64,000 nt of DNA from Luteimonas sp. JM171 (GCF_001717465.1 NZ_CP017074.1:2632873-2696872); one strand, 5' to 3'; shown: positions 8,457 to 18,475, counted from the stretch's first letter. Numbers and translations are program-made. The notes: generated by a model not told the origin, from the sequence alone.

Positions 8457-8846
8457 ATGAGCCATTCGATCGACTCGATCCTCGGCCAGATCCGCAGCTA
8501 CCAGACCCAGATGGGGCCTGCGCGGCGGGCGATGGCCGCCGACGCCCCGCGCACTGACGCGATCCCCATCGCCGGACGGCCGGGCGAAGCCGGCGCCCCC
8601 GGGCGCGTGGCGGACGCGGCGGCGCCGAGCTTTGGCGCCACCCTGCGCGGCGCGCTCGAGGGCGTGAACTCGGCCCAGCAGCGCGCGGGCGAGCTGGCAC
8701 GGGCCTTCGAGCTGGGCGAGCCCGGCGCCGACCTGGCCAAGGTCATGGTGGCCTCTCAGCAGTCCCAGGTGGCATTCCGGGCCACGGTGGAAGTCCGCAA
8801 CCGGCTGGTACAGGCGTACCAGGACGTCATGAACATGCCGCTGTAA
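8457..8846 (+). CDS. fliE: Flagellar hook-basal body protein FliE
   Basis: FliE, 129 residues, joins the MS ring to the rod. The conserved C-terminal half is clear: FGATLRGALEGVNSAQQRAG, then DLAKVMVASQQSQVAFRATV and the end VRNRLVQAYQDVMNMPL. The N-terminal 60 residues are low-complexity Ala/Pro-rich and poorly conserved. The start at 8457 follows the sigma-54 promoter; an earlier ATG in frame would lie at or before the transcription start. First gene of the long fliEFGHIJK unit. Confidence 0.94.
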   Translation: MSHSIDSILGQIRSYQTQMGPARRAMAADAPRTDAIPIAGRPGEAGAPGRVADAAAPSFGATLRGALEGVNSAQQRAGELARAFELGEPGADLAKVMVASQQSQVAFRATVEVRNRLVQAYQDVMNMPL

Positions 8847-8872
8847 CGCACTGACAGGACACAGGAACAACC

Positions 8873-10543
8873 ATGGCCATCACGCTTTCCAGGGAGGCCC
8901 TCAAGGCCGGCAACGCCGGCGAGAAGGCCGTGCAGGTGCTTGACCGGCTGCAGGGCATGCAGCTGGCGCGCCGCCTGGGCAAGATGGTGCTGCTTGCCGC
9001 CGGCATTGCCCTGGGGCTGATGGTCTTCTTCTGGTCGCAGCGCCCGGCGCACGTGCCGCTGTATGCCGGCCTGGACGCCAAGGCCACCGCCGAGGCGACC
9101 GACCTGCTGCGCACCGCCAAGATCCCGTTCCGCATCGATCCGGCCACGGGCGCGATCTCGGTTCCCGAAGACCACATCCACGACGCCCGCCTCAAGCTGG
9201 CCGGCTCGGGCCTCACCGAATCCGGCCGCCTGGGCCTGGAGCTGATGGAGCGCGACCCGGGCTTTGGCGTCAGCCAGTTCGTGGAGACCGCGCGCTACCA
9301 GCACGCGCTGGAAACGGAGCTCGCCCGCACCATCAGTGCCCTGCGCCCGGTGCGCGAGGCCCGGGTGCATCTGGCCATTCCCAAGCCCAGCGCCTTCACC
9401 CGCCAGCGCGAGGAAGCCAGCGCCTCCGTGGTGCTGGACCTGCGCGGCGGCTCCACCCTGGAGCGGGGCCAGGTGGACGCCGTGGTCCACCTGGTCGCCT
9501 CGAGCATCCCGGACCTCGCGCCCGAGCGCGTCACCGTGGTGGACCAGAGCGGCCGCCTGCTCAGCGACGACAAGCGCGATCCCGAGGCCGCTCTGAGTGC
9601 GATGCAGTTCGAGCAGGTGCGGCGCCACGAGACCTCGTTCAACCAGCGCATCCGCGAGCTGCTGGAGCCGCTGACCGGCGCGGGCCGGGTCAATGCCGAG
9701 GTCACCATCGACATGGACTTCTCGGTGAGCGAGGAAGCGCGCGAGCTGTACAACGCCGATCCGCGCCTTCGCAGCGAGCAGGTCAGTGAAAACAGTTCGA
9801 CCGCGCCCGGGCCGCAAGGCATTCCCGGCGTCACCAGCAACCTGCCGGAAACCGCCGGCGACCCGGAGCTCGCCCAGGACGTGGCCAATGCCACCCGCGA
9901 GCCCACCGAAACCTCGCGCAGCGCCACCCGCAATTACGAACTCGACCGCACCCTGCAGCACACGCGCCAGCCGCCGGGCCGGATCCGCCGCGTGACTGCC
10001 GCGGTCCTGGTCGACCACGTGCCGCGCCCGGGCCCGGACGGCGCCACCGTCCTGCAGCCGCTGAGCGATGCGGAGTTGCAGCGGGTGGAGGCCCTGGTGC
10101 GCCAGGCGGTCGGCTTCGACGAACAGCGCGGCGACGTGGTCTCGGTGATGAACGCGCCGTTCGTGCACGAGGCGCCGGGAGACATGAGCCCGCCGCCGTG
10201 GTGGAAGCTGCCGCAGGTGCGCGACATCGCCCGCCTGCTGCTTGGCGCGGTCGTGGTGCTCGCCCTGCTGTTCGGCGTGGTGCGGCCGGCCATCCGCCAG
10301 ATCACGGGCCCGGTGCCCGCGCGTGAAAAGGCGGCCACGGACCCGGCCCGCGCCGAGGTGATCGAGGACGAGGTGCCGGAACTGGCGGAGGACAGCGCGA
10401 CGATCAGCAAGCCCGCGCCGATCGCGCTGCCGTCCGACGCCTACGAAGACCGGGTGAACCAGGCGCGTGAAGCCGTGCGCGCCGACTCCAAGCGCGTAGC
10501 GCAGGTTGTGAAGGGATGGCTGAGCGATGAAGCAAGCGCCTGA
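8873..10543 (+). CDS. fliF: Flagellar MS-ring protein FliF
   Basis: FliF, 556 residues, forms the MS ring in the inner membrane that carries the rotor and surrounds the export gate. One transmembrane helix near the N-terminus (MVLLAAGIALGLMVFFW, about 42-58), a periplasmic region with the secretin/YscJ-like ring-building motifs (VPLYAGLDAK; GFGVSQFVETARYQHALETE), a second helix near 445-465 (IARLLLGAVVVLALLFGVV) and a cytoplasmic tail that binds FliG. Its last 17 bases overlap fliG. Confidence 0.97.
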   Translation: MAITLSREALKAGNAGEKAVQVLDRLQGMQLARRLGKMVLLAAGIALGLMVFFWSQRPAHVPLYAGLDAKATAEATDLLRTAKIPFRIDPATGAISVPEDHIHDARLKLAGSGLTESGRLGLELMERDPGFGVSQFVETARYQHALETELARTISALRPVREARVHLAIPKPSAFTRQREEASASVVLDLRGGSTLERGQVDAVVHLVASSIPDLAPERVTVVDQSGRLLSDDKRDPEAALSAMQFEQVRRHETSFNQRIRELLEPLTGAGRVNAEVTIDMDFSVSEEARELYNADPRLRSEQVSENSSTAPGPQGIPGVTSNLPETAGDPELAQDVANATREPTETSRSATRNYELDRTLQHTRQPPGRIRRVTAAVLVDHVPRPGPDGATVLQPLSDAELQRVEALVRQAVGFDEQRGDVVSVMNAPFVHEAPGDMSPPPWWKLPQVRDIARLLLGAVVVLALLFGVVRPAIRQITGPVPAREKAATDPARAEVIEDEVPELAEDSATISKPAPIALPSDAYEDRVNQAREAVRADSKRVAQVVKGWLSDEASA

Positions 10544-11543
10544 AATCCGTGACCTCACCGGCGTCCAGCGCGCCGCGGTACTGCTGTTGACCCTTGGCGA
10601 GGGCGACGCCGCCGAGGTGCTCAAGCACATGGGAGCCAAGGAGGTCCAGAAACTGGGCCTGGCCATGGCCACGATGGGTGGCGTCAGCCGCGACCAGGTG
10701 ATCGCGGTGATGGACGCGTTCCACGCCACCCTCGAGGAGCAGACCTCGGTGGGCGTTGGCGCCGACGACTACATCCGCGCCGTGCTCGAGCAGGCCCTGG
10801 GCGCCGACAAGGCCGGCAGCCTCATCGACCGCATCCTGCTGGGCCGCAACACCAGCGGCCTGGACACGCTCAAGTGGATGGATCCGCGCGCCATCGCCGA
10901 CCTGATCCGCAACGAACACCCGCAGATCATCGCCATCGTGATGTCGCACCTGGACCCGGACCAGGCGGCTGACGCGCTCAAGCTGCTGCCCGAGCGCACC
11001 CGCGCCGACGTGCTGCTGCGCATCGCCACGCTGGACGGCATCCCGCCCAACGCGCTCAACGAGCTCAACGAGATCATGGAGCGCCAGTTCTCCGGCAACC
11101 AGAACCTCAAGTCGTCGGCGATTGGCGGGGTCAAGGTGGCCGCCAACATCCTCAACTTCATGGATTCGGGCCAGGAGCAGGGCCTGCTCGGCGACATCTG
11201 CAAGGTGGACGAGCCGCTGGGGCGCCGGATCCAGGAGCTGATGTTCGTGTTCGACGATCTCGCCGACCTCGAGGACCGCGCCATCCAGGCCGTGCTGCGC
11301 GAGGTGGACAGCGACCGCCTGGGCGTGGCCCTGCGCGGGGCCGAGCCTGCGGTGCGCGAGAAGATGACCCGCAACATGTCCCAGCGCGCAGCGGAAATCC
11401 TGCTGGAGGACATGGAGGCCCGCGGCCCGGTCCGGCTCTCGGACGTGGAAACGGCACAGAAGGAAATCCTGGCCATCGTCCGGCGACTGGCCGATGAAGG
11501 CACAGTGGCGCTCAAGAGTGGCGGCGCGGAGGAGATGGTATGA
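10527..11543 (+). CDS. fliG: Flagellar motor switch protein FliG
   Basis: FliG, 338 residues, is the C-ring component that takes torque from the MotA stator. The middle domain carries the EHPQ motif (130-133) that contacts FliM, and the C-terminal domain has the charged torque helix (DDLADLEDRAIQAVLREVDS). ATG at 10527 lies inside the end of fliF and the stop overlaps the fliH start by four bases. Confidence 0.98.
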   Translation: MKQAPEIRDLTGVQRAAVLLLTLGEGDAAEVLKHMGAKEVQKLGLAMATMGGVSRDQVIAVMDAFHATLEEQTSVGVGADDYIRAVLEQALGADKAGSLIDRILLGRNTSGLDTLKWMDPRAIADLIRNEHPQIIAIVMSHLDPDQAADALKLLPERTRADVLLRIATLDGIPPNALNELNEIMERQFSGNQNLKSSAIGGVKVAANILNFMDSGQEQGLLGDICKVDEPLGRRIQELMFVFDDLADLEDRAIQAVLREVDSDRLGVALRGAEPAVREKMTRNMSQRAAEILLEDMEARGPVRLSDVETAQKEILAIVRRLADEGTVALKSGGAEEMV

Positions 11544-12157
11544 GCCTGGCAGTGCGCTGGCATGCCCCGGAGCTCGACGCCCCGGCCCCGGCCGCGAATG
11601 ACATCCCTGAAGCCGCCCCGCCGCCGCGCCCGCCGTCGCTGGAAGAGATCCAGCAGATCCGCGACGAGGCGCAGCGCGAAGGGCGCGAGGAAGGACACGC
11701 CGAAGGCTATGCCGCCGGCTTTTCCCAGGGACAGGCGGAAGTGCGCCGGCTGGCGGCGCAGATCGAAGGCATCCTGGACAACTTTTCCCAGCCGCTGGCG
11801 CGCCTGGAAAACGAGGTCGTGGCCGCGCTTGGCGAGCTGGCGGTGCAGATCGCCGGCGGGCTGGTGGGCCACGCCTACCGCGCCGACCCCACCCTGCTGG
11901 CCGACCTGGTCGGTGAGGCGGTGGATACCGTTGGCGGCACCGGCCGCGATGTCGAAGTGCGCCTGCATCCTGACGACCTGGCCGAACTCACGCCGCTGCT
12001 CTCGCTGATGCCGGTGACCCGCCTGGCCGCCGATCCGTCGCTCGCCCGCGGTGACCTCCGGGTACACGCGGAAAGCGTGCGCATCGACGGCAGCCTGGAT
12101 GCGCGCCTGCGCAGTGTGCTCGACAACGTCCTGCAGCGCAGCGGGGGCGACCGGTGA
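11540..12157 (+). CDS. fliH: Flagellar assembly protein FliH
   Basis: FliH, 205 residues, is the peripheral stalk that holds the FliI ATPase and inhibits it until it docks at the export gate. A proline-rich N-terminus is followed by the family-typical Gly-repeat helix ([20 protein letters not shown], with GxxxG spacing) and then a FliH/SctL domain. It overlaps fliG and fliI by four bases each. Confidence 0.93.
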   Translation: MSLAVRWHAPELDAPAPAANDIPEAAPPPRPPSLEEIQQIRDEAQREGREEGHAEGYAAGFSQGQAEVRRLAAQIEGILDNFSQPLARLENEVVAALGELAVQIAGGLVGHAYRADPTLLADLVGEAVDTVGGTGRDVEVRLHPDDLAELTPLLSLMPVTRLAADPSLARGDLRVHAESVRIDGSLDARLRSVLDNVLQRSGGDR

Positions 12158-13554
12158 GCGCGCCTGGTGCGGCGCCCCGCCCCGCCGATCCCGCCGACTG
12201 GCTGGCCGCGCGCAACCTGCGCCTGGCCGCCCGACTGGGCGCGGTGGCGCCCGAGCCCGGGGTTGGCCGGGGCCTGATCCGCGAGGGCGTCCTGCGCCGC
12301 GCGGTCGGCCTCACCCTGGAAGCGGTGGGCTGCGAGGCCCCGCTGGGCGCCACCTGCAAGGTGGAGGTTGCCGATGGCGGCTGGGTGGACGCCGAGGTGG
12401 TGGGATTCGCCGGCGAGCGCACCTACCTGATGCCCAGCGCCGAGCTGCACGGCCTGCTCCCCAACGCCCGGGTGGTGCCGCTGCGGCGGCGCGGCCGGGT
12501 GGTGGTTGGCGAGGGACTCCTGGGCCGGGTCATCGACAGCGACGGGGTGCCGCTTGATGGCAAGGGCCCGGTGCGCGGCGAAGGCAGCGTGGGCATGGCC
12601 GGCACTGCGATCAATCCGCTGGCCCGCGAGCCGATCACCAGGCCGCTGGACGTCGGCGTGCGGGCGATCAACGCCCTGCTGCCCATCGGCCGCGGCCAGC
12701 GCGTGGGCCTGTTCGCCGGCTCGGGCGTTGGCAAGTCCACCCTGCTGGGCATGATGACCCGCTACACCGCCGCCGACGTGATCGTGGTGGGACTGGTGGG
12801 CGAGCGCGGCCGCGAGGTGCGGGATTTCGTGGAATCGACGCTGGGCGAGGAAGGGATGCGCCGCGCCGTGGTGGTGGCCGCGCCCGCCGACCGGCCGCCG
12901 CTGGCTCGCCTGCAGGGCGCCTACCGGGCCACGGCGATCGCCGAATGGTTCCGCGACCAGGGCCTGCACGTGTTGCTGCTGATGGATTCACTGACCCGCT
13001 TTGCCCAGGCCCAGCGCGAAATCGGCCTGTCGGTGGGCGAGCCGCCCACCACCCGCGGCTACCCGCCGTCCGTGTTCGCCCGCCTGCCGGCGCTGGTCGA
13101 GCGCGCCGGCAATGGCGCCGCCGGGCACGGATCGATCACCGCGTTCTACACCGTGCTGACCGAGGGCGATGATCCGCAGGACCCGATCGCCGACGCCGCG
13201 CGGGCGATCCTGGACGGGCACATCCTGCTCTCGCGCCGGATCGCCGACGCCGGCCTGTACCCGGCCATCGACATCGAATCCTCCGTGAGCCGCGTGGTCA
13301 CCGAGATCGCCGACGAGCCGTGGCGCGACCGGATCCGCGAGCTCAAGCGCCTGGTCTCGGCCTACAACGCCAACCGCGACCTGATCTCCATCGGCGCCTA
13401 CCAGGCCGGCAGCAACCCGGTGGTGGACGAGGCCCTGGCGCGGTGGCCGGAGATCGTCGAATTCCTCGGCCAGGACGTGCGCCGGGCCGCAGACCTGGAC
13501 CACAGCCGCGACGCGCTGTCCCGCCTGCTCCATCCCCAGGAGGCACCTGCATGA
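12154..13554 (+). CDS. fliI: Flagellum-specific ATP synthase FliI
   Basis: FliI, 466 residues, is the hexameric ATPase of flagellar type III export, related to F1 beta subunits. Walker A GSGVGKST at 189-196; Walker [19 protein letters not shown]; and the catalytic GERGREV segment. GTG start overlapping the fliH stop. The C-terminal FAQ..DRA region and length match the family. Confidence 0.97.
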   Translation: MSAPGAAPRPADPADWLAARNLRLAARLGAVAPEPGVGRGLIREGVLRRAVGLTLEAVGCEAPLGATCKVEVADGGWVDAEVVGFAGERTYLMPSAELHGLLPNARVVPLRRRGRVVVGEGLLGRVIDSDGVPLDGKGPVRGEGSVGMAGTAINPLAREPITRPLDVGVRAINALLPIGRGQRVGLFAGSGVGKSTLLGMMTRYTAADVIVVGLVGERGREVRDFVESTLGEEGMRRAVVVAAPADRPPLARLQGAYRATAIAEWFRDQGLHVLLLMDSLTRFAQAQREIGLSVGEPPTTRGYPPSVFARLPALVERAGNGAAGHGSITAFYTVLTEGDDPQDPIADAARAILDGHILLSRRIADAGLYPAIDIESSVSRVVTEIADEPWRDRIRELKRLVSAYNANRDLISIGAYQAGSNPVVDEALARWPEIVEFLGQDVRRAADLDHSRDALSRLLHPQEAPA

Positions 13555-14003
13555 CCCCGTCCCGCCGCATGGATCCATTGCTCAGCCGCGCCCAGGACCG
13601 GGAAGACGCCGCCGCGCGCGAACTGGCCCGCCACCAGCAGGTGCTTGCCCAGCACGAATCGCGGCTTGCCGAGCTTCGCCGCTACGCCGAGGAATACGCC
13701 AGCAGCCAGATGGCCGCCACCAGCCCGGCGCAGCTGGCCAACCGGCGTGCCTTCGTCGAACGCCTCCAGCAGGCGGTGGAGCAGCAGAGCCTGGCCGTGG
13801 CCGACAACCGGCGCACGGTGGAAGTCGAGCGCAGCCGGCTGCTGCTTGCCAGCCGCGACAAACAGGTGCTGGAGAAGCTGGCCGCCAGTTACCGCGCCCA
13901 GGAGCGCCAAGTGGATGAACGCCGGCAGCAGCGCGAGATGGACGACTTGGGCGCCCGCCGCGCGCGCCTGGCCGCACTCGCCGCGGGGGAGGTGGACCCG
14001 TGA
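13551..14003 (+). CDS. fliJ: Flagellar FliJ protein
   Basis: FliJ, 150 residues, is an almost entirely coiled-coil protein ([20 protein letters not shown] onward) that acts as the central stalk of the FliI ring and as an export chaperone escort. Its start overlaps the fliI stop, and its end overlaps the GTG of fliK. Composition rich in Arg, Gln, Glu and Ala without Pro in the helical part is typical. Confidence 0.88.
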   Translation: MTPSRRMDPLLSRAQDREDAAARELARHQQVLAQHESRLAELRRYAEEYASSQMAATSPAQLANRRAFVERLQQAVEQQSLAVADNRRTVEVERSRLLLASRDKQVLEKLAASYRAQERQVDERRQQREMDDLGARRARLAALAAGEVDP

Positions 14004-14974
14004 CCCCGCTGATGCCAACCCCGCAGCCGGCGGCCGTTCCGGCGCAGCCCGGCCCCGGGCGCGGCACGCCATCCGCCCCTGCCCCGGGGCAAAGTTTTGC
14101 AGCAGCCCTGGAGCACGGGCATGCCGTCACCGGCCAGGCCGGTGCCGCGGAAACCACAACATTGCTTCCGGAACCGGCAATGGAAGCGCCGGAGGAAGCG
14201 GAACTTCCAGACGGCCTTGCCGCGTTCCAGCCGCTTGCGCTGCAGCAACCCGCGCTGTCGCCATGGCCCCCGGCGGGCCTCGCCGGCCTCGCGTTCTCTG
14301 CGGCCGGGGCCAACGCCGGGGCCGGGGATCCATCCACGGCCCTGGCCACGACCGGGCCCCTGGCCCTGGGCGCGAATGGCGCAGCCGGCGGAGGCGCCCC
14401 GGGACTTGTGCTGGCTGGCGCCCTGCCCCCGGCAGCCGAAGCGCCTGGCGCCGGCGCGGATGCCGGGAATGTCCCGCCGCCCGCGTTCTCACTGCCCGGG
14501 CTGGCAACGCCCGCCGGCGCTACCGCACCAGAGCCGCCGCCGATGCTGGAAGCGCCCCTGCCGCCGCCCGCGGTCCGGGCCCAGGACTTCAGCGAACGCT
14601 TCGGCGCGCAGCTGCAATGGATGGCCGGCGAAGGCATCGGCCACGCCCGCGTCCGGGTTTCGCCGCAGGAGCTGGGGCCGGTCGAGGTCATGCTGCGGCT
14701 GGACGGCGAGCGCATCTCCGCCGAGTTCATCAGCGCCCATGCCGAAACCCGCCAGGCCCTCGAGCATGGCCTGCCGCGCCTGCGCGACCTGCTGGGCGAG
14801 CACGGCTTCCAGCTGGCGCATGCCGGGGTCGGCCATGGATCCGCCGATACAGATGCCGGTCCCGGCGCGGGCGCACATTCTTCCGGCACCAGCGCCCCGG
14901 GCGACGACGTCGCCATTGACGGACCATCGCCTTCCGCGGCGGTTTCCAACCGGCTCCTCGACGCCTACGCCTGA
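14000..14974 (+). CDS. fliK: Flagellar hook-length control protein FliK
   Basis: FliK, 324 residues, is the molecular ruler that switches the export gate from hook to filament substrates by acting on FlhB. Residues 1 to about 190 are a disordered Ala/Pro/Gly-rich ruler. The C-terminal Flg_hook domain holds the conserved motif FGAQLQWMAGEGIGHARVRV followed by PQELGPVEVMLRLDGE, and a helix with HAETRQALEHGLPRLRDLL. GTG start, overlapping fliJ. Last gene of the fliE-fliK unit; the next unit starts with its own sigma-54 promoter. Confidence 0.92.
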   Translation: MTPLMPTPQPAAVPAQPGPGRGTPSAPAPGQSFAAALEHGHAVTGQAGAAETTTLLPEPAMEAPEEAELPDGLAAFQPLALQQPALSPWPPAGLAGLAFSAAGANAGAGDPSTALATTGPLALGANGAAGGGAPGLVLAGALPPAAEAPGAGADAGNVPPPAFSLPGLATPAGATAPEPPPMLEAPLPPPAVRAQDFSERFGAQLQWMAGEGIGHARVRVSPQELGPVEVMLRLDGERISAEFISAHAETRQALEHGLPRLRDLLGEHGFQLAHAGVGHGSADTDAGPGAGAHSSGTSAPGDDVAIDGPSPSAAVSNRLLDAYA

Positions 14975-15044
14975 CTTGCGCCGGAGATCCGGCGCCGCTC
15001 CGGAGACCGCGGCTTGATGGCGTGACGGGAACCCGTCGCCGGAA

Positions 15045-15060
15045 CGGCACGGCGATTGCA
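15045..15060 (+). promoter_or_regulatory. Sigma-54 (-24/-12) promoter for fliL
   Basis: CGGCACGGCGATTGCA: GG at 15046-15047, ten bases, GC at 15058-15059. Expected transcript start near 15071, just before the fliL GTG at 15095. Confidence 0.78.
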
Positions 15061-15094
15061 TCGCCAAGCGTGGATCCCGAATGGAACACGTTCC

Positions 15095-15568
15095 GTGGCA
15101 GCAGAATCAAGCAAAGCCCCGTCCTCCCGGTCGCACCTGATCGTGCTGATCATCGTTGCCCTGACGGCGATCATCGGCACCGGCGCCGTGGTTGCCTGGT
15201 ACCTGGGTGGCGCCCGGGCGGAAGCGACCCAGCCCGAGCTTCCCGCCCCGGCCCAGTACCTGGCCCTGCCGCCGCCGTTCATCGTCAACCTCGAGGGAAC
15301 CGGCGCGGGCCCGCGCTACCTGCAGGTGGAGGTGCAGCTGGTCACCCGCGAGCCGGGGGCCGTCGAGACGCTGCAGCACCATGCGCCTGGCCTGCGCGCG
15401 CGCCTGCTGATGCTGTTCGCCCAGCAGACCTACGAGGGCCTGTCCACGCGCGAGGGCAAGGAGGCATTGCAGCAGAGCGCGCTGGAGGAAGTGCAGGCGC
15501 TGATGATCGCCGAGACCGGCCAGCCGCAGGCCGAGGCGCTGCTGTTCACCAGTTTCGTGACCCAGTGA
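15095..15568 (+). CDS. fliL: Flagellar basal body-associated protein FliL
   Basis: FliL, 157 residues, is a single-pass inner membrane protein that rings the stator and raises torque. A short N-terminal tail, one transmembrane helix (LIVLIIVALTAIIGTGAVVAWYL, about 15-37, shown only to locate it) and a periplasmic stomatin-like domain starting YLALPPPFIVNLEG. A longer in-frame start at 15056 would lie inside or before the sigma-54 promoter, so the GTG at 15095 (VAAESSKAP) is preferred; its ribosome site is weak. Confidence 0.9.
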   Translation: MAAESSKAPSSRSHLIVLIIVALTAIIGTGAVVAWYLGGARAEATQPELPAPAQYLALPPPFIVNLEGTGAGPRYLQVEVQLVTREPGAVETLQHHAPGLRARLLMLFAQQTYEGLSTREGKEALQQSALEEVQALMIAETGQPQAEALLFTSFVTQ

Positions 15569-15578
15569 GGGCGCCGGC

Positions 15579-16604
15579 ATGAGCAGCAACGACCTGCTGT
15601 CCCAGGACGAAATCGACGCCCTGCTCCACGGCGTGGATTCGGGCGAGGTGGATACCGAGCCACCGCCGGCGCCGGACGAGGCGCGCACCTATGACTTCGC
15701 CAGCCAGGACCGCATCATCCGCGGCCGCATGCCCACGCTGGAGATGGTCAACGAGCGCTTCGTGCGCCTGTGGCGCATCGGCCTGTTCAACCTGATCCGC
15801 CGCTCGGCGGACATCTCGGTGCGGGGAATCGAGCTGGTCAAGTTCAGCGAATACCTGCACTCGTTGTACGTGCCCACCAACCTCAACCTCATCCGCTTCA
15901 AGCCATTGCGCGGCACCGGCCTGGTGGTGTTCGAACCCAAGCTGGTGTTCTCCGTGGTCGACAACTTCTTCGGTGGCGACGGCCGCTACCCCACCCGGAT
16001 CGAGGGCCGCGAGTTCACTGCCACCGAGATGCGGGTGATCCAGCTGATGCTCACGCAGACCTTCGCCGACCTCACCGAGGCGTGGGCGCCCGTGCTCAAG
16101 GTGGAATGCGAGTACCTCAATTCCGAGATCAACCCGCACTTCGCCAACATCGTCACGCCGCGCGAGTACGTGGTGGTCAGCCGCTTCCATGTCGAACTCG
16201 ACGGCGGCGGCGGCGACATCCACGTGACCCTGCCCTACTCGATGCTCGAGCCGATCCGCGAACTGCTCGACGCCGGCATCCAGAGCGACCGAGTCGACCA
16301 CGACGAGAGCTGGAACATCTCCATGCGCGAGCAACTGCTCGCCTCGGAAGTCACCGTCTCCAGCGTGCTGGCCAGGCGCAGCATCGACCTGCGCCAGCTC
16401 ACCCGGCTCAAGGTCGGCGACATCGTGCCCATCGACCTGCCCGCCGAGGTGCCGGTGTGCGTGGAGGGAGTGCCCGTCTTCAGCGGCCACTTCGGCACCG
16501 CCAACGGCTGCAACGTGGTGAAGATCACCGCCAACCATCCGCCCGGGGGCAGGCCGCGCGCCTCCGCGCCAATTCCAACCGCTTCCCAGGATCCATCCGA
16601 ATGA
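15579..16604 (+). CDS. fliM: Flagellar motor switch protein FliM
   Basis: FliM, 341 residues, is the C-ring protein that binds phosphorylated CheY. The N-terminal CheY-binding peptide is clear (LLSQDEIDALLHG), followed by the CheC-like middle domain (GRMPTLEMVNERFVRLWRIG; the GGDGRYPTRIEGREFTATE segment) and a C-terminal SpoA/FliN-like domain. Its stop overlaps the fliN ATG by four bases. Confidence 0.97.
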   Translation: MSSNDLLSQDEIDALLHGVDSGEVDTEPPPAPDEARTYDFASQDRIIRGRMPTLEMVNERFVRLWRIGLFNLIRRSADISVRGIELVKFSEYLHSLYVPTNLNLIRFKPLRGTGLVVFEPKLVFSVVDNFFGGDGRYPTRIEGREFTATEMRVIQLMLTQTFADLTEAWAPVLKVECEYLNSEINPHFANIVTPREYVVVSRFHVELDGGGGDIHVTLPYSMLEPIRELLDAGIQSDRVDHDESWNISMREQLLASEVTVSSVLARRSIDLRQLTRLKVGDIVPIDLPAEVPVCVEGVPVFSGHFGTANGCNVVKITANHPPGGRPRASAPIPTASQDPSE

Positions 16605-16957
16605 ACACCGAGAACACCACCGCAGACGCCCACGCAACCGAAGCTTCGCCGGCGCAGTTCGACGACCTGCAGCCCGAGGTGGACGCAGGCCTGGCGGACC
16701 TCAACCTCGACGTGATCCTCGATGTCCCGGTGTCGCTGTCGCTCGAGGTCGGACGCACGCGCATGCCGATCCGCAACCTGCTCCAGCTCAACCGGGGCTC
16801 GGTGGTGGAGCTCGAGCGCGGCGCCGGCGACCCGCTCGACGTGTACGTCAACGGCACCCTGATCGCCCATGGCGAAGTCGTGGTGATCAACGACCGCTTC
16901 GGCGTGCGCCTGACCGACGTGGTCAGCCCCAGCGAGCGGATCCGGAGGCTGCGTTGA
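16601..16957 (+). CDS. fliN: Flagellar motor switch protein FliN
   Basis: FliN, 118 residues, forms the bottom of the C-ring and a docking site for FliH. The SpoA domain is typical: DVILDVPVSLSLEVGRTRMP, LLQLNRGSVVEL, DVYVNGTLIAHGEVVVIND and RFGVRLTDVVSPSERI. The N-terminal 40 residues are an acidic linker. It overlaps fliM and fliO by four bases. Confidence 0.97.
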   Translation: MNTENTTADAHATEASPAQFDDLQPEVDAGLADLNLDVILDVPVSLSLEVGRTRMPIRNLLQLNRGSVVELERGAGDPLDVYVNGTLIAHGEVVVINDRFGVRLTDVVSPSERIRRLR

Positions 16958-17436
16958 TCCTCGCGACCCAGGTTCCGGTGGCCGCGGTGGCACCCCATGC
17001 CGCTTCGCTGCAGGCCGCTGCGGCCGCCGCGCCGCCGGCCACGCAGGCCCTGCAGGTGCAGCCGGCGGCGCCGGTCGCCGTCGGCGCCTATGCGCCATCC
17101 ACGCCCGGCCTTGGCGGCGCGTTCGCCGCGCTGATGCTGGTGATTGCCCTGATCGTGGGCCTGGCGTGGCTGTTCAAGCGCCTGCCGGGCGGCGGCTTCA
17201 ACCAGGCCGACGGCCTGCGCGTGGTGGCCAGCATCCCGCTCGGTTCACGCGAGCGCGCGGCGGTCGTGCAGGTCGGCGGCGAACAGCTCCTGGTGGGAAT
17301 CGGCGCCGGCGGCGTGCGCACGCTGCACATCCTGCCCGAGCCCCTGCCCGCCGGTGGTCGCCAGGCCGCAGGCGCCCAGAGGCAACTGCCGGACTTCGCC
17401 CGACTGCTTGCCCGGCGCATGGGCAAGGACTCCTGA
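16954..17436 (+). CDS. fliO: Flagellar biosynthesis protein FliO
   Basis: FliO, 160 residues from a TTG that overlaps the fliN stop. A hydrophobic Ala/Pro-rich N-terminus, one transmembrane helix (FAALMLVIALIVGLAWLF, about 50-67) and a cytoplasmic domain with LRVVASIPLGSRERAAVVQV and GEQLLVGIG are family marks. FliO is a chaperone for assembling the FliP pore. Some N-terminal sequence before the helix may be a cleavable or extracytoplasmic segment. Confidence 0.9.
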   Translation: MILATQVPVAAVAPHAASLQAAAAAAPPATQALQVQPAAPVAVGAYAPSTPGLGGAFAALMLVIALIVGLAWLFKRLPGGGFNQADGLRVVASIPLGSRERAAVVQVGGEQLLVGIGAGGVRTLHILPEPLPAGGRQAAGAQRQLPDFARLLARRMGKDS

Positions 17437-17437
17437 C

Positions 17438-18190
17438 ATGAACCGCCCGATGAAGATCCTCTTTGCCGCCGTGCTCCTTCTGCTGCCGGCGCTGGCCGGC
17501 GCCACGCCCACGCTGCCTGCAATGCCGGAAGTGGCCGTCGGCCAGATCGGCGACGACACCGTGAGCCTGCCGCTGCAGACGCTGCTCTTGATGACGGCGA
17601 TCACCCTGATCCCGTCGATGCTGCTGGTGCTCACCGCCTTCACCCGCATCATCGTGGTGCTCGCCCTGCTGCGGCAGGCGCTGGGCACCGGTCAGACGCC
17701 GTCCAACCAGGTGCTGGTGGGGCTGGCGCTGTTCCTGACCGCGCTGGTGATGACGCCGGTGTGGGAAGCGGCCTGGAATTCGGGCTTTGGCCCCTGGCTC
17801 AACGGCGACATGGAATTCCGCGCCGCCTGGGCCGCCGGCACCGAACCGCTGCGCGCCTTCATGCTCGCCCAGGTCCGCGAGACCGACCTGATGACCTTCG
17901 CCGGCCTGGCCGGCAACGGCACCTACGCCGGGCCGGAGGACATCCCCTTCCAGGTCCTGGTGGCCTCGTTCATCACCAGCGAGCTCAAGACCGCGTTCGA
18001 GATCGGCTTCCTGATCTTCATCCCCTTCATCATCATCGACCTGGTGGTGGCCAGCGTGCTGATGTCGATGGGCATGATGATGCTCTCTCCGATGCTTGTC
18101 TCCGCGCCGTTCAAGATCCTGCTGTTCGTGCTGGTGGACGGCTGGGTGCTGGCCGTGGGCACGCTGGCGGCCAGCTTCAATGCGGTCTGA
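17438..18190 (+). CDS. fliP: Flagellar export gate protein FliP
   Basis: FliP, 250 residues, forms the export pore with FliQ and FliR. It has a cleavable signal peptide (MKILFAAVLLLLPALAGA) as is usual for FliP, then the conserved LLMTAITLIPSMLLVLTAF and FTRIIVVLALLRQALGT segments, and the C-terminal helices ending LVDGWVLAVGTLAASF. It follows fliO by one base. Confidence 0.97.
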   Translation: MNRPMKILFAAVLLLLPALAGATPTLPAMPEVAVGQIGDDTVSLPLQTLLLMTAITLIPSMLLVLTAFTRIIVVLALLRQALGTGQTPSNQVLVGLALFLTALVMTPVWEAAWNSGFGPWLNGDMEFRAAWAAGTEPLRAFMLAQVRETDLMTFAGLAGNGTYAGPEDIPFQVLVASFITSELKTAFEIGFLIFIPFIIIDLVVASVLMSMGMMMLSPMLVSAPFKILLFVLVDGWVLAVGTLAASFNAV

Positions 18191-18205
18191 GCGGAGGTTG
18201 CCGAC

Positions 18206-18475
18206 ATGACTCCCGAACGCGCATTGACCGAACTCCGCCACGGCCTGGAGGTGGCGCTGTGGGTGGGCGGCCCGCTGCTGTTGACGGTGCTGGTGGTGGG
18301 CGTGCTGGTGGGCGTCCTGCAGGCGGCGACCCAGGTCAACGAACCCACCATTCCGTTCGTGGCCAAGGCCGCGGCGCTGACGGCAGCGCTGTTCGCACTG
18401 GGCGGCCTGCTGCTCACCTACCTGGTGGAGTACATGGTCAACCTGTTCCACCGCATCCCGCACCTGATCGGCTGA
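18206..18475 (+). CDS. fliQ: Flagellar export gate protein FliQ
   Basis: FliQ, 89 residues with two transmembrane helices (ALWVGGPLLLTVLVVGVLVG; AALFALGGLLLTYLVEYMVN). The motif LQAATQVNEPTIPFVAK between them is the family signature. GGAGG lies about ten bases before the ATG. Confidence 0.97.
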   Translation: MTPERALTELRHGLEVALWVGGPLLLTVLVVGVLVGVLQAATQVNEPTIPFVAKAAALTAALFALGGLLLTYLVEYMVNLFHRIPHLIG